Shown here one piece after another: positions 8,197 to 17,652 of a stretch of DNA of 64,000 nucleotides. Positions within the stretch are counted from its first letter, which is position 1. Each line of letters opens with the position of its first letter. The stretch is taken from positions 3,871,674 through 3,935,673 of the forward strand of contig NZ_LN884299.1 of the NCBI RefSeq assembly GCF_001403875.1, written 5' to 3'. Below the pieces are notes generated by a model. That model was not told the origin of the DNA and did not search any database. It worked only from the letters and a program-made list of their open reading frames with translations. The DNA comes from Paenibacillus ihumii (GTDB lineage: Bacteria > Bacillota > Bacilli > Paenibacillales > Paenibacillaceae). The translations under genes and the position numbers were made by a program.

Positions 8197-10111
8197 TAGA
8201 GTGAAAGGCTGGGCGGGGCCCAGCCCCTCCTCATCAAACCGTACGTGAGGTTTTCCCTCATACGGCTTTCCGATGTTCGTCATCATGAGCATGCAGATTA
8301 CAAGAGCGTTTTAAGTCCATATTGAATAGACAAAGACTTCACTTCGCGCAGCGAACTCAACCATCGTCTGCGTTTGTGTTTCTTAGCATACCACTTCGCA
8401 AACCGCTGCCGGATATACCAATCCAACTTCGCCATCTTCCTCTGGCTGTAAGCTGTGTAGTAGTAATTGCGCCAGCCTTGAATCTTTGGATTCAGGTACT
8501 CCACGTGCTCTTCGAAACTCAGGCGTCGCATACCTGGCGGAGCTAATCGCTCTTTTACCCCTTCCCGTATTCGCTCTTCCGCCTTCCGGCACAACCACTG
8601 CTGGGTTGTGTAGTACACTTGGCCTTTGGATGTTTCGGCCTTCGTCTTTCGATGATGCATGCCCAGAAAATCGAAGCCTTCTTCCCCAGTCCAAAGTCCA
8701 ACGATGCGCGTTTTCGTGGGGTGCAGGGTTAATTCCAGGCGTTCCATAATCGCTCGTATGAGTTCATAGGCCCGCTGTGCGTCCTTCTTCGTCTTGCAGA
8801 TGATCACCAGATCATCTGCATAACGCGTCAGTTCCCCAAGCTTACCGCCATGTCGTTCCCACAGAAGATCAAAGTAATTCAGGTAGATGTTCGCCAGCAG
8901 TGGTGAGATCACTCCCCCTTGCGGTGTACCCAAGTCTGAGCGTCGGATGTTTCCTTCTTCCATCACTCCCGCACCTAACCACTTCCTCACCAACTTCAAG
9001 ATTCGCCTGTCACTGATCCGCATTTCGATCAGCTTCATCAGTTTCTCCTGATTGATGTTGTCGAAGTAGCCTTGGATGTCGACGTCGACCACCCAATTTC
9101 CTTTGCGGTTGCATGCTTTCCGGATTCGCTCCAACGCCTGTTTCGCGCTCCGCTTAGGCCGAAAACCGAAAGACGTGTCCTGAAAATCCGCCTCGAAAAT
9201 GGGTTCCATGACGAGTTTGGTCGCCATCTGGATGACGCGGTCTCTCACCGTCGGGATCCCCAGCGGTCGCAGTTTGCCATCTTTCTTCGGGATGTAGTGG
9301 CGTCTAACGGGTTGTGGATGGTACTTCCCTTCTTTCAGTAGCCGTTGACATTCAAGCACAAAACGCATTTCTCCCTGTTTCTCGATGTCTGCCAACGTCT
9401 CTCCATCCACTCCTGCCGAGCCCTCGTTGGCTCGTACCCTTCGCCACGCTTCCCATAAGATGTCTACCCGATAGACCTTGTCGTACAGCGCGTGAAATCT
9501 TCGCTTCTTGTTCTCCTTGGCCGCATGACCGAGTTTCCCTTGGAGTTGTTGAACGTTTTCCTCTGGTGTTGTTAGCCGTTTGGCATTCACTGACTCGTAC
9601 CTCCTCAAGAAACTTGAACAAAGCAGGGCTCCTTCCCTCCCGCAGGTTGTGTTGTCCTGCGTTCCACGGTACTATGAGCCCCTCGGACTCCCTTCCTGCA
9701 GACCGTTCACTTCACCTCTGGGGCTTATAGAAGGCCTCTTTACGGTTTCTGCAACCGTGCAGGGGAGGGCCTCCCCAGTTCACTGCATCCTCTTTCATAC
9801 CATGCCGTTCCCTCTACGCCGGAGGATTCTTCACTGCCGCTCCAAGTTCTAGGCAGCTTCCATGGCCTTCGTCCATGTACGCGGGACTCGGCTTCCTCTT
9901 TTCCCTCTTGCGAGGCCTTTTTGACGACGCGGCAGGATTCACTTTCATGTTACGGCCTGGTATGTTGCTCGCCCTGCCTCTGACAGGTACTTTCGTCGAT
10001 ACGCTTCTACGTACAGATTTCGCCATACGTAGGTATCCTAGCTACGCGGGGGCTTGGCCCTTCCCGCGACCGGACTTTCACCGGCTAGAAGATGCGTGCT
10101 TAGCTGGGCAC
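8197..10111 (-). mobile_element. Group II intron inserted behind a terminator
   Basis: A 1.9-kb intron. The 5' end (10111, minus strand) reads GTGCCCAGCTAAG, and about 500 nt of structured RNA precede the RT gene, with the GTGAAAGTCCGGTCG-type motifs of domain I. Domain V is seen at about 8230-8268 on the minus strand (AAGCCGTATGAGGG ... CCTCACGTACGGTTT), followed by a GC-rich domain VI and CACTCTA near 8197. The 5' exon is the terminator hairpin and T-run of the SLH gene, five bases away. Insertion right after terminators is the hallmark of bacterial class C introns. The exact 3' base is uncertain by a few nucleotides. Confidence 0.88.
8298..9608 (-). CDS. ltrA: Group II intron reverse transcriptase/maturase
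   Basis: This 436-residue intron-encoded protein has RT blocks 1-7 (PLGIPTVRDRV, SFGFRPKRSAKQAL, DVDIQGYFDNI, GTPQGGVISPLLANIYLN, catalytic RYADDLVI, TLHPTKTRIV, FDFLGMH), then a maturase X domain (PKIQGWRNYY). No HNH endonuclease domain follows, which fits class C. It binds its own intron RNA to aid splicing and copies it into DNA during retrohoming. The frame is intact, so the intron may still be mobile. The start is taken at the first in-frame codon; I see no disruption. Confidence 0.92.
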   Translation of the reverse strand: MRRYESVNAKRLTTPEENVQQLQGKLGHAAKENKKRRFHALYDKVYRVDILWEAWRRVRANEGSAGVDGETLADIEKQGEMRFVLECQRLLKEGKYHPQPVRRHYIPKKDGKLRPLGIPTVRDRVIQMATKLVMEPIFEADFQDTSFGFRPKRSAKQALERIRKACNRKGNWVVDVDIQGYFDNINQEKLMKLIEMRISDRRILKLVRKWLGAGVMEEGNIRRSDLGTPQGGVISPLLANIYLNYFDLLWERHGGKLGELTRYADDLVIICKTKKDAQRAYELIRAIMERLELTLHPTKTRIVGLWTGEEGFDFLGMHHRKTKAETSKGQVYYTTQQWLCRKAEERIREGVKERLAPPGMRRLSFEEHVEYLNPKIQGWRNYYYTAYSQRKMAKLDWYIRQRFAKWYAKKHKRRRWLSSLREVKSLSIQYGLKTLL

Positions 10112-10116
10112 GCCGC

Positions 10117-10152
10117 AAAAAAAAGGTGCAGAAGCAAAAGCGCTTCTGCACC
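10117..10152 (-). terminator. Terminator of the GLUG/SLH gene and intron target
   Basis: GGTGCAGAAG pairs with CTTCTGCACC around an internal loop and is followed on the minus strand by eight T residues. It lies five bases after the SLH gene. The group II intron starts five bases beyond the T-run. Confidence 0.92.
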
Positions 10153-10157
10153 AAACC

Positions 10158-13100
10158 TTATTGTGACAACAGCTCCAACAATCTCAGGATACTGGTGACC
10201 GCTTCCGCGCGGGTCAGCGTCTCATTCGGCGCGAAGAGATTGCGATCGCGACCGTGAATGATGCCCATGATACGAACCTCTTCCACGTAACTTTTCGCCC
10301 ATGCCGGAATACGGGCATCGTCTGCAAATCGGGTGTGCGTATGGTCGGTCAACTCCGCTCCTGTTGCTCTTGCGATCATCACCGCCATTTCCACACGAGT
10401 GACCGGGCGACCAGGTCGAAATGTTCCATCTTCATATCCTGAAACAATGCCTGCCCTTGCCGCCAAATCAATCGCTTGCTTTGCCCATTCGCCAATTTGC
10501 TCCCCGTCCGCAAAAGCAGGCGCATCGCCTCCCGCTTCTCCTTCCAGCCGCAAGGCACGAACGAGCATCAACGTAAATTCAGCGCGGGTGACGGCATGAT
10601 CCGGTCTAAACGTACCGTCAGGGTATCCGGCAATGATGCCTTTTGCATAGGCTTCCTGAATGAACGGCTCCGCCCAATGACCCGCAATATCCGCAAATAA
10701 CGGCTCCGGGGAAGGCGGGTCCGGCATCTCCTCTTGCATACGTTCCACGGTGATGGAATACGTTCTGCGCGTTCCGTCTTCTGCAGTGACCACGATGTCA
10801 ATGATATCCGTATCCGTGTGCAAGGGGATGCGAATGCTTCCCTGATCACTCCGGACTTGCCGACCATTCACGCTGATTCCAGCCTGATGATGTGCAGCAC
10901 GGATCGTGAGCTGGATGCTGTCAGCATCATGCGGGATCAAAGCCTTGTACGTCGTAATGTCCCCCGAAAATTCCGGTATCAACGCGCCTTCTGACAAGAT
11001 GAGCTCCCTCAGTGTTGCATTGCCGGAGCGGATATAGACAGGCGGACTCGGCGGTTCTGAAGAAACCGGCTCCCGCTCTAAACGAAAGCGCCGGGATATT
11101 CGGTAACTCTCTTGACCAACCTGATCTTTGGCGTAAATGTGCAAATACCAGTCGCCGCCGTTTTTGTCTGCATGACTCAACGTGCTTTGGTTAATGAAAG
11201 GTTGCCAATATGCATGTTCATCCAACGGGTCTGAACTCGTTGACCAAACATAACGGAGGGAAGCGGCATCGATCCCGCTGCCGTCGTCCTTCACGTTGAC
11301 TTGACTGGATATGGTCCGCGAAAGGGTTTCATCGCCGTCGGGTTTCAATTCGATCTCCGGATTCGTGTGATCGATACGGATGAGTACATGCTCGCTCATT
11401 TCATTGCCTAATACATCTTCCACTCTGAACCAAAGCGAGTACTGCCCCTCTGTTGTGAAGTCGAGCGGATCATGATAAATCTCCCAAGCCGCTCCTTCAT
11501 CCAACGAATATGCAATGGGCCGCAGCGCGATCCCGTGGTCATGAGAAGCATAAACCGCTGCGGTCACACTTTGGTTCGTCCACGTTCCGCTGGGATATGC
11601 TTTACTGTCATTATCGGTAAAATACAAATCCACATCCAGCTTCAGGCCGCTTCTGCTGATCTTCACGGTCCGCTCAACGATCGTACTCTTATTGCCGATG
11701 TCATCCATCGCTTGCGCCTGGATCTTCGTTTGCCCTTCTTCCGTCACCTCTAAGCGGATAGGTGTACCGTTAAATGCACGATCCTCCCACTCCTTGTCGC
11801 CGACTTTCACACGAATCGTGTGAACATCTGTCTGCCTTGGGTTAGCGGCGCTGTGGTCGATCGCCACTTCCACTTTGGCAGCATTGGTCCAGCCGTCGGG
11901 ATGAAGGGTGATCGTCGGCGGTTCCGGATTTCCGCTGTCCACGACGATGTCGAGAGTCTCGGACTTGTCGAATAAGGAGACGGTGATCGTCGCTTTGCCG
12001 CCTTTGACGGTGCTGACCTCCCCGTTAGGATCAACACGCACAATTTCGGGGTCATCCGGATCAACGCTATACCTGGCGGTTGTTGTCGCATTGTAGCGAT
12101 CCCCGTTTTGATGTTCCGTATTCACGGTAATGTGGGTCTTGTCGTCAAGGTTCAACTGATCGTTTGCAATGGACGCAGCCCAGGAGATGAGCGGGTTTTG
12201 CCATTGGAGAAATGGCCGATGTCCGTCGTACTGGTACCAGCCCTCTGTGAGATCCCAATCCTTAAATGTTTCCGGATCGCGGAGATCCGCCTCTTCCACA
12301 GGTATTCCGATTCCATTGTCAGGGAGTTCACCATCCGTATAGCTATCGGTCAACCAGTAGCTGCCGGCGACCTCAATGATATTTCCTCTTTCTTCATATT
12401 CATTATTCGCCCCGACCAGCCCGCCAGTCTCAGAATGACCTGTTACCTTGCCTGTCGCGTAACAATGCTCAACTTCTATCACTGAACCGTAACCCCGTGT
12501 AGTATTATATCCGATCAATCCACCCACGAATCGATTACCGTTAACATTCCCTGTCGTATACGAGTTCTTAATCCTGATCACACCAAAAGGAAGATCTATA
12601 ACTCTACCGACTAATCCACCTACAAATTCGGCTCCATTGACCTCTCCAGTCGCATATGAATTCGTGAGTTCATTGACACTGCCCAAATTTCCCGATTCAA
12701 TCATGCCAACTAAACCACCTACATTAACTATACTTCCCGTAACGTTACCTGTTGCAAATGAATCGCGAATCGTAATCTTTATTCTTGAACCGTCTAATTG
12801 ACCTACCAATCCTCCGACTTGACGGTTTCCGACAACATCGATATGGGCCGATGACCCGATCACGTCTTTTCTAATCAGACCTGCTAACCCGCCGACACAG
12901 AACTCTCCTTGAATAAGGGTTCCCGTTATCGTACTGTTTTCAATCATCCCGTTGCTATACCCTACTAACCCGCCGACGTAGCCTCTCCCTTTGATCTCCA
13001 CAACTGCGAGATGGACATTCCGGATGACAGCTGTTTCTGACGTCACTCCAAACAATGATTGATAATCTTTGTCTGAACGGTTGATCTTTAATCCTGTAAT

Positions 13101-13445
13101 TTGATAGCCATTGCCATCAAATGTTCCGGTAAATGGAGAAGAGTATACCGTTGCTATTGGCAACCATCCTTCTCCAGCACTGTAAGTTGAAAGATCAATA
13201 TTGGCTCCCAATCGGAAATGGGCATCCAGATAATCTCTCACCTTGTCCAGCTGTTCAGCGCTTTCGATCATATACGGGTCTTCTTCCGTGCCCGAGCCGC
13301 CGGCAAAATCACTGCTTGACGGCGCGAATGCACCGCCATCGGCGGCCTGAACCCCATTCCCGTCAGTCCCGACGAGTTGTGTCCAGATCCATCCGAAACA
13401 AAGAACGAACGCCGCCAACAGAACGGCTGATTTAAACGGTCTCAT
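10158..13445 (-). CDS. GLUG-repeat S-layer protein with three SLH domains
   Basis: The likely start is the ATG at 13445 (GAAAGGAAA in front, then a signal peptide MRPFKSAVLLAAFVLCF); the longer frame to 13559 adds an implausible arginine-rich leader. The 1095-residue product has, in order: signal peptide; GLUG-type beta-helix repeats (about 40-370; recurring VGGLVG and ATG-V units); a Big2-like domain (TARYSVDPDDPEIV ... GKATITV); Ig-like repeats with D-x-x-GN turns; a cadherin-like beta-sandwich (LRELILSEGALIPEFSGDIT); and three SLH domains (about 925-1095, AYAKGIIAGYPDGTFRPDH and copies). SLH domains bind pyruvylated secondary wall polymer. It is probably an adhesin or surface-layer component. 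It sits just downstream of the RCC1/SLH gene on the same strand. Confidence 0.88.
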   Translation of the reverse strand: MRPFKSAVLLAAFVLCFGWIWTQLVGTDGNGVQAADGGAFAPSSSDFAGGSGTEEDPYMIESAEQLDKVRDYLDAHFRLGANIDLSTYSAGEGWLPIATVYSSPFTGTFDGNGYQITGLKINRSDKDYQSLFGVTSETAVIRNVHLAVVEIKGRGYVGGLVGYSNGMIENSTITGTLIQGEFCVGGLAGLIRKDVIGSSAHIDVVGNRQVGGLVGQLDGSRIKITIRDSFATGNVTGSIVNVGGLVGMIESGNLGSVNELTNSYATGEVNGAEFVGGLVGRVIDLPFGVIRIKNSYTTGNVNGNRFVGGLIGYNTTRGYGSVIEVEHCYATGKVTGHSETGGLVGANNEYEERGNIIEVAGSYWLTDSYTDGELPDNGIGIPVEEADLRDPETFKDWDLTEGWYQYDGHRPFLQWQNPLISWAASIANDQLNLDDKTHITVNTEHQNGDRYNATTTARYSVDPDDPEIVRVDPNGEVSTVKGGKATITVSLFDKSETLDIVVDSGNPEPPTITLHPDGWTNAAKVEVAIDHSAANPRQTDVHTIRVKVGDKEWEDRAFNGTPIRLEVTEEGQTKIQAQAMDDIGNKSTIVERTVKISRSGLKLDVDLYFTDNDSKAYPSGTWTNQSVTAAVYASHDHGIALRPIAYSLDEGAAWEIYHDPLDFTTEGQYSLWFRVEDVLGNEMSEHVLIRIDHTNPEIELKPDGDETLSRTISSQVNVKDDGSGIDAASLRYVWSTSSDPLDEHAYWQPFINQSTLSHADKNGGDWYLHIYAKDQVGQESYRISRRFRLEREPVSSEPPSPPVYIRSGNATLRELILSEGALIPEFSGDITTYKALIPHDADSIQLTIRAAHHQAGISVNGRQVRSDQGSIRIPLHTDTDIIDIVVTAEDGTRRTYSITVERMQEEMPDPPSPEPLFADIAGHWAEPFIQEAYAKGIIAGYPDGTFRPDHAVTRAEFTLMLVRALRLEGEAGGDAPAFADGEQIGEWAKQAIDLAARAGIVSGYEDGTFRPGRPVTRVEMAVMIARATGAELTDHTHTRFADDARIPAWAKSYVEEVRIMGIIHGRDRNLFAPNETLTRAEAVTSILRLLELLSQ

Positions 13446-13654
13446 TTTCCTTTCACTTCCTTTCCAACGTGCGGAGCCCGCCAGTTCAGCATCATTGTCC
13501 GTCTGAAAGTCCAATTCTCGCCTTCTCCAAGGCTCCCAGATCAATCTTTTCCATCGCAAGCATGGCCTTGTTCACGCTCTGCTGTTGTTCCCCGGATTCG
13601 TCGAAACTGATCGCTTCCTAGTCGGAGGGAAATACTTGTCAGCACGATACTCTA

Positions 13655-16600
13655 TCATCTATCCAACAATCTTAGCAGCATCACCGTCGCTTCTGCACGG
13701 GTAGCCGTTTCGTTCGGCACAAAACGGTTTCCGCCGCGGCCATCGACAATGCCAAGTTTGCGGATGGCTTCGACCGCCCCTTTCGCCCACTGCGGAATCG
13801 CTTCATCATCGGCAAAGCCGGGTAACGCATTCGCGTTAAGCTCCAGTTGTAGCGCTCGGGCGATCATCACCGCCATCTCCGCGCGGGTGATCTGCGTGTT
13901 TGGCCGGAAGCTGCCATCGTTGTATCCAACCACGATGCCCGCTTGTACGGCCTGCGCAACGGCTTGCTTCGCCCATCCGCCGATCCGGTCATGATCCGTG
14001 AAAGTTAGCGCGGAGCCGTCACCTTCCAGTTTCAATGCACCTGCCAGCATCACAGTATACTCGGCGCGTGTGACTGGATGATTCGGTTTAAATGTGCCAT
14101 CTGGATAACCGCTGACAAAGCCTTTCTCTACAGCACGCATGATATAGTCCTCCGCCCAGTGTCCAGCGATGTCGGTAAATGCAATAACCGGTTCATTTGG
14201 CTTTGGCATTTCACGATAAATGGTCAGCGTATAGGTTTTCTTCGTGCCATTCTCCGCTTGTACCGTTAGTTCAATCGTATTGTCGCCTTCCTCCAAATCG
14301 ACTTGAATACTGTCCGTAATTACCTTGTCCTTCCATATCACTTTCGCCGCGGAGTGAGCTTCTTTGACCACAATCTCAATTCGTTCGGCTTCTGTACGGG
14401 CCGTATATTCTGTTGTTCCAGAAGCAAATGAAGGGCTTAGTTTCAATAATTTCCCTTCCACCCATACTTGCAGATCCGCAAGATCCGCATTGTTGGACAA
14501 CACACGGCCGCCCCCGCCACCACCGGAACCGCTGTTACCTCCTGGTGCTCTTGGGGTCGCTATCGCTACATTAGAGAAATCGCTGGCCCCCTTCACAGTG
14601 ATAGCCTTCACTACAAATGCATACGTTGTTCCATTCGTCAATCCCGTGACGATGTAGGAGTTCGTTTCAACACTTGATTGAATGAGCTTCCAGTTCGCCG
14701 GATCGACCGGAGCTGATGCGCCTTCCGCTTGGTAAACCGCGTAAGTCACGCTGCCTGCTTCCGTAACCGCATCCCACTTCAATGTAACGGAACGATTAGC
14801 TGCCGAAGCTGTCAGATTCCCAGGTGCAGGTATCGTTGCAATCGTATACTGCTCCTCCATCACTTCGCTGTCGAGCATACCTGCCTTCACAGCAATGGCC
14901 TTGAGCATCATTTCCGTGGTCACTTCGATGGGCGCGGTATATTCGGCACTGCTGCTCGTTGGTTCGCTGCCGTCCGTCGTGTAGTAGATCGTTGCTGCTT
15001 CCGTTGTCGTGCTCAATGTTACCCTCGTACCGGACGGAACCGCTCCGCCGGATGGACTTGCGACCGGCTTGGCGACTTGATCAGGAGGTAAGATCGTATA
15101 ATGCTCCTCCATCACTTCGCTGTCCAGCATGCCTTCCTTCACCGCAATCGCCTTGAGCGTCATTCCCCCAGTCACTTCGATGGGTGCGGTATATTCGGCA
15201 CTGCTGCTCGTTGGCGTACTGCCGTCCATCGTGTAGTAGATTGTTGCATCGTTCGTATACGTGCTCAACGTCACCGTTGTACCAGCCGGGACTGCACCGC
15301 CCGCAGGACTGGCGACTGGCTTCGATACTTGCTCTGGCTCCGCTTCTTGTGAGAGCGTGATCGTATACGTTTTACTTTCTTGCAAATAAGGGACGACTTC
15401 CACGGTAACGACCGTTTGCTCATCGGTTACTGGTATATTGACTCCTTTAGCGGGATCGGATTGTCGCTCACCATTCACATACACAGCTGCAAATTCCGCA
15501 TTTTCCAGTGTCGCGAGCACGTTCACCAACGTAACATGATTGTCAATTAATACCGTGTATTCCTGTTGTACAGTATCAAACAAGAGTTCCAATTCCCGAC
15601 CGCTTTGATCGGTTAGCTCAATCGTTTCGAGATCGCTTGTTGGAATGTTGAGTTGATCCGAGACATTATCGCCCCAACCGACAATCGCTCCATCTGCTTG
15701 CAAGGCTAACGTGAGAGGTGTACCTGCCGAAATCGCTACAACTTCACGCAAATTAGAAGGAACTTCGAGTTGGTTAAATGTGTTATTTCCCCAGGCAACC
15801 ACCGTGCCGTCCGACTTTAAAGCAACGGAATGATGGCGACCTGCACTGATGGCCACAACATCCTGCAGGTTTTCGGGCACTTCTAACTGTTTATACGTAT
15901 TATCTCCCCAAGCGACCACCGTACCATCCGTTTTAAGCGCCAAGGAATGGTAATGTCCTGCGCTAATCGCTTTTACATCATGCAGACCACTTGGCATATC
16001 CAGCTGGTTCCATTGATTCGCTCCCCAAATCACTACTGTACCGTCAGCCTTCAGAGCAAGGGAGTGAAACAATCCTGCACTAACGGCAATCACCTGATCC
16101 AAATCATCAGGCACATCGAGCCGCTTATCATTCTCCCCCCTTCAATTCTACCCCAGGCAACGACTGTGCCATCGGCTTGCAACGCCAAAGCGTGATAGCT
16201 GCCTACGCTGATTGCCACAGTCTGTCCTTGCACTTCAGGCGGAATCGCCGCATAATGAGAACCGTCTCCCCAGATCACAATCGTGCCATCGGCTTTTAAT
16301 GCCAGGCAAAAATCCTCCCCCGCCTCAATGGCGCGCACATCTTGCAAATCGGCAGGAATCGATAGGCGATTGTACAGATCGCTTCCCCAGCCGAGTACTT
16401 GGCCATCGGAGGTTAACGCAAGCGAATGGTTTTTCCCGGCAGCCAATTGTTTGGCTTTCACACGTTCATGGACATGTTCCGGCACGTCAGTCTGACCGTC
16501 ATCATTATCCCCCCAGGCAATGATCATCCCATCCGCTTTCAAGGCAAGCGAATGTCGGTATCCCGCTGCAATCGCGATCACACCGCTTTTCGCAGTTTCG

Positions 16601-17496
16601 GGTACAACCGTTTGTTCGTTGTCTTCCCACGAACCGTCTGAAATGCCCCAGGCAATGACAGAGCCGTCAGATTTCAGGGCTAGAGAGTGTTTTTCCCCTG
16701 CCGCAATGGCGATAACGCCGCTTTCCGCCTCTTTCGGCACAGAAGATTGTCCGTAATCGTTACTCCCCCAAGCAATCACCTTGCCCGAAGCAGTTAACGC
16801 TAAAGAATGATCAGATCCTGCACTAATGGCTACTGCCTGGCCCTGCACCTCGTCAGGCACATCGAGTTTTCCTTCGCGACCATCTCCCCATGCAATCACT
16901 TCTCCGGCAGCCGTTAACGCTAAAGAATGCCAATATCCCGCCGCGATGGCGACAACGCCGCTTTCCGCTTCTTCCGGCACATCCGATTGACCATAAGAAT
17001 TGGAGCCCCAGGCAATGACTTTCCCTGAGGACGTGAGGGCTAACGAATAGAAGGCAGCAGGACCCGATGCAATCGCTATAATATCGCTTTTCGCTTCTGC
17101 CGGTACATTGGCTTCGCCGAATCTTCCCCCACCCCAGGCGATGACCTCGCCGCCGGATGTGAGAGCCAGGGAGTGATCCTGTCCTGCGCTCACCGAAACA
17201 ATATTGGACTGTGCCTCAAGCGGCACCGTTGTTTTGCCATACCCATTCGATCCCCAAGCCAGCACTTCCCCGTCCGCTGTTAAAGCGAGGGAATGGTAAC
17301 GCCCTCCTGCAATCTGCTGGACCCCGCCCCAACGATCACTCAAGGCTGGATGAAAACTCCCTTGAGCAGACACGTTGTCATAGGGTACCGTGATCAGAAA
17401 CGACTGGATGAGCAGCAAAGCGATGCACAGCTTCACCAAGCCGCTCCTCCTGTTGCATATGTATGATTGTTCCAAGCTTTTTCCCCATGGATTCAT
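13655..17496 (-). pseudogene. RCC1-propeller S-layer protein, split by frameshift
   Basis: Two frames (16090-17496 and 13655-16114) form one gene broken at a G6 tract (16135-16140). The first frame starts with AAGGAGG, a signal peptide ending near VSA, and ten RCC1-like repeats (HSLALTADGEVLAWG type). The second continues with four more, then a cadherin-like domain, two chitobiase C-terminal-like repeats (DATIYYTMDGSTPTSSSAEY), a fibronectin III domain, a glycine-rich linker (GGNSGSGGGGGG), another cadherin-like domain and three SLH domains. Fourteen repeats suit two seven-bladed propellers. With seven G (or four) the frames join exactly between repeats 10 and 11. It would be a cell-surface protein of about 1,280 residues, off in this phase unless ribosomes slip. 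A sequencing error is possible. Confidence 0.8.
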
Positions 17497-17652
17497 CTCT
17501 TACAAATCCTCCTTCAAGTTAATCTCTGCATAGCTTCACCCCATCTATTGTATATTCTTCCAATCCCATTGTGATCAACCCTGCCCGGCACAAAAGATCA
17601 AAAAGGTTGAGCAGGGTGGTTGAGATAATTTGTACAAAATAAAAAGAACGGG

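Noticed and set aside
8383..10257. Many long plus-strand frames inside the group II intron and its RT gene
   Set aside because: These are antisense or shifted shadows of the RT gene and the structured intron RNA, with no ribosome binding sites and arginine/serine-rich composition.
17573..17624. Inverted repeat CAACCCTGC/GCAGGGTGGTTG after the LuxR gene
   Set aside because: It may form a stem but lacks a T-run and has a long loop; not firm enough to call.
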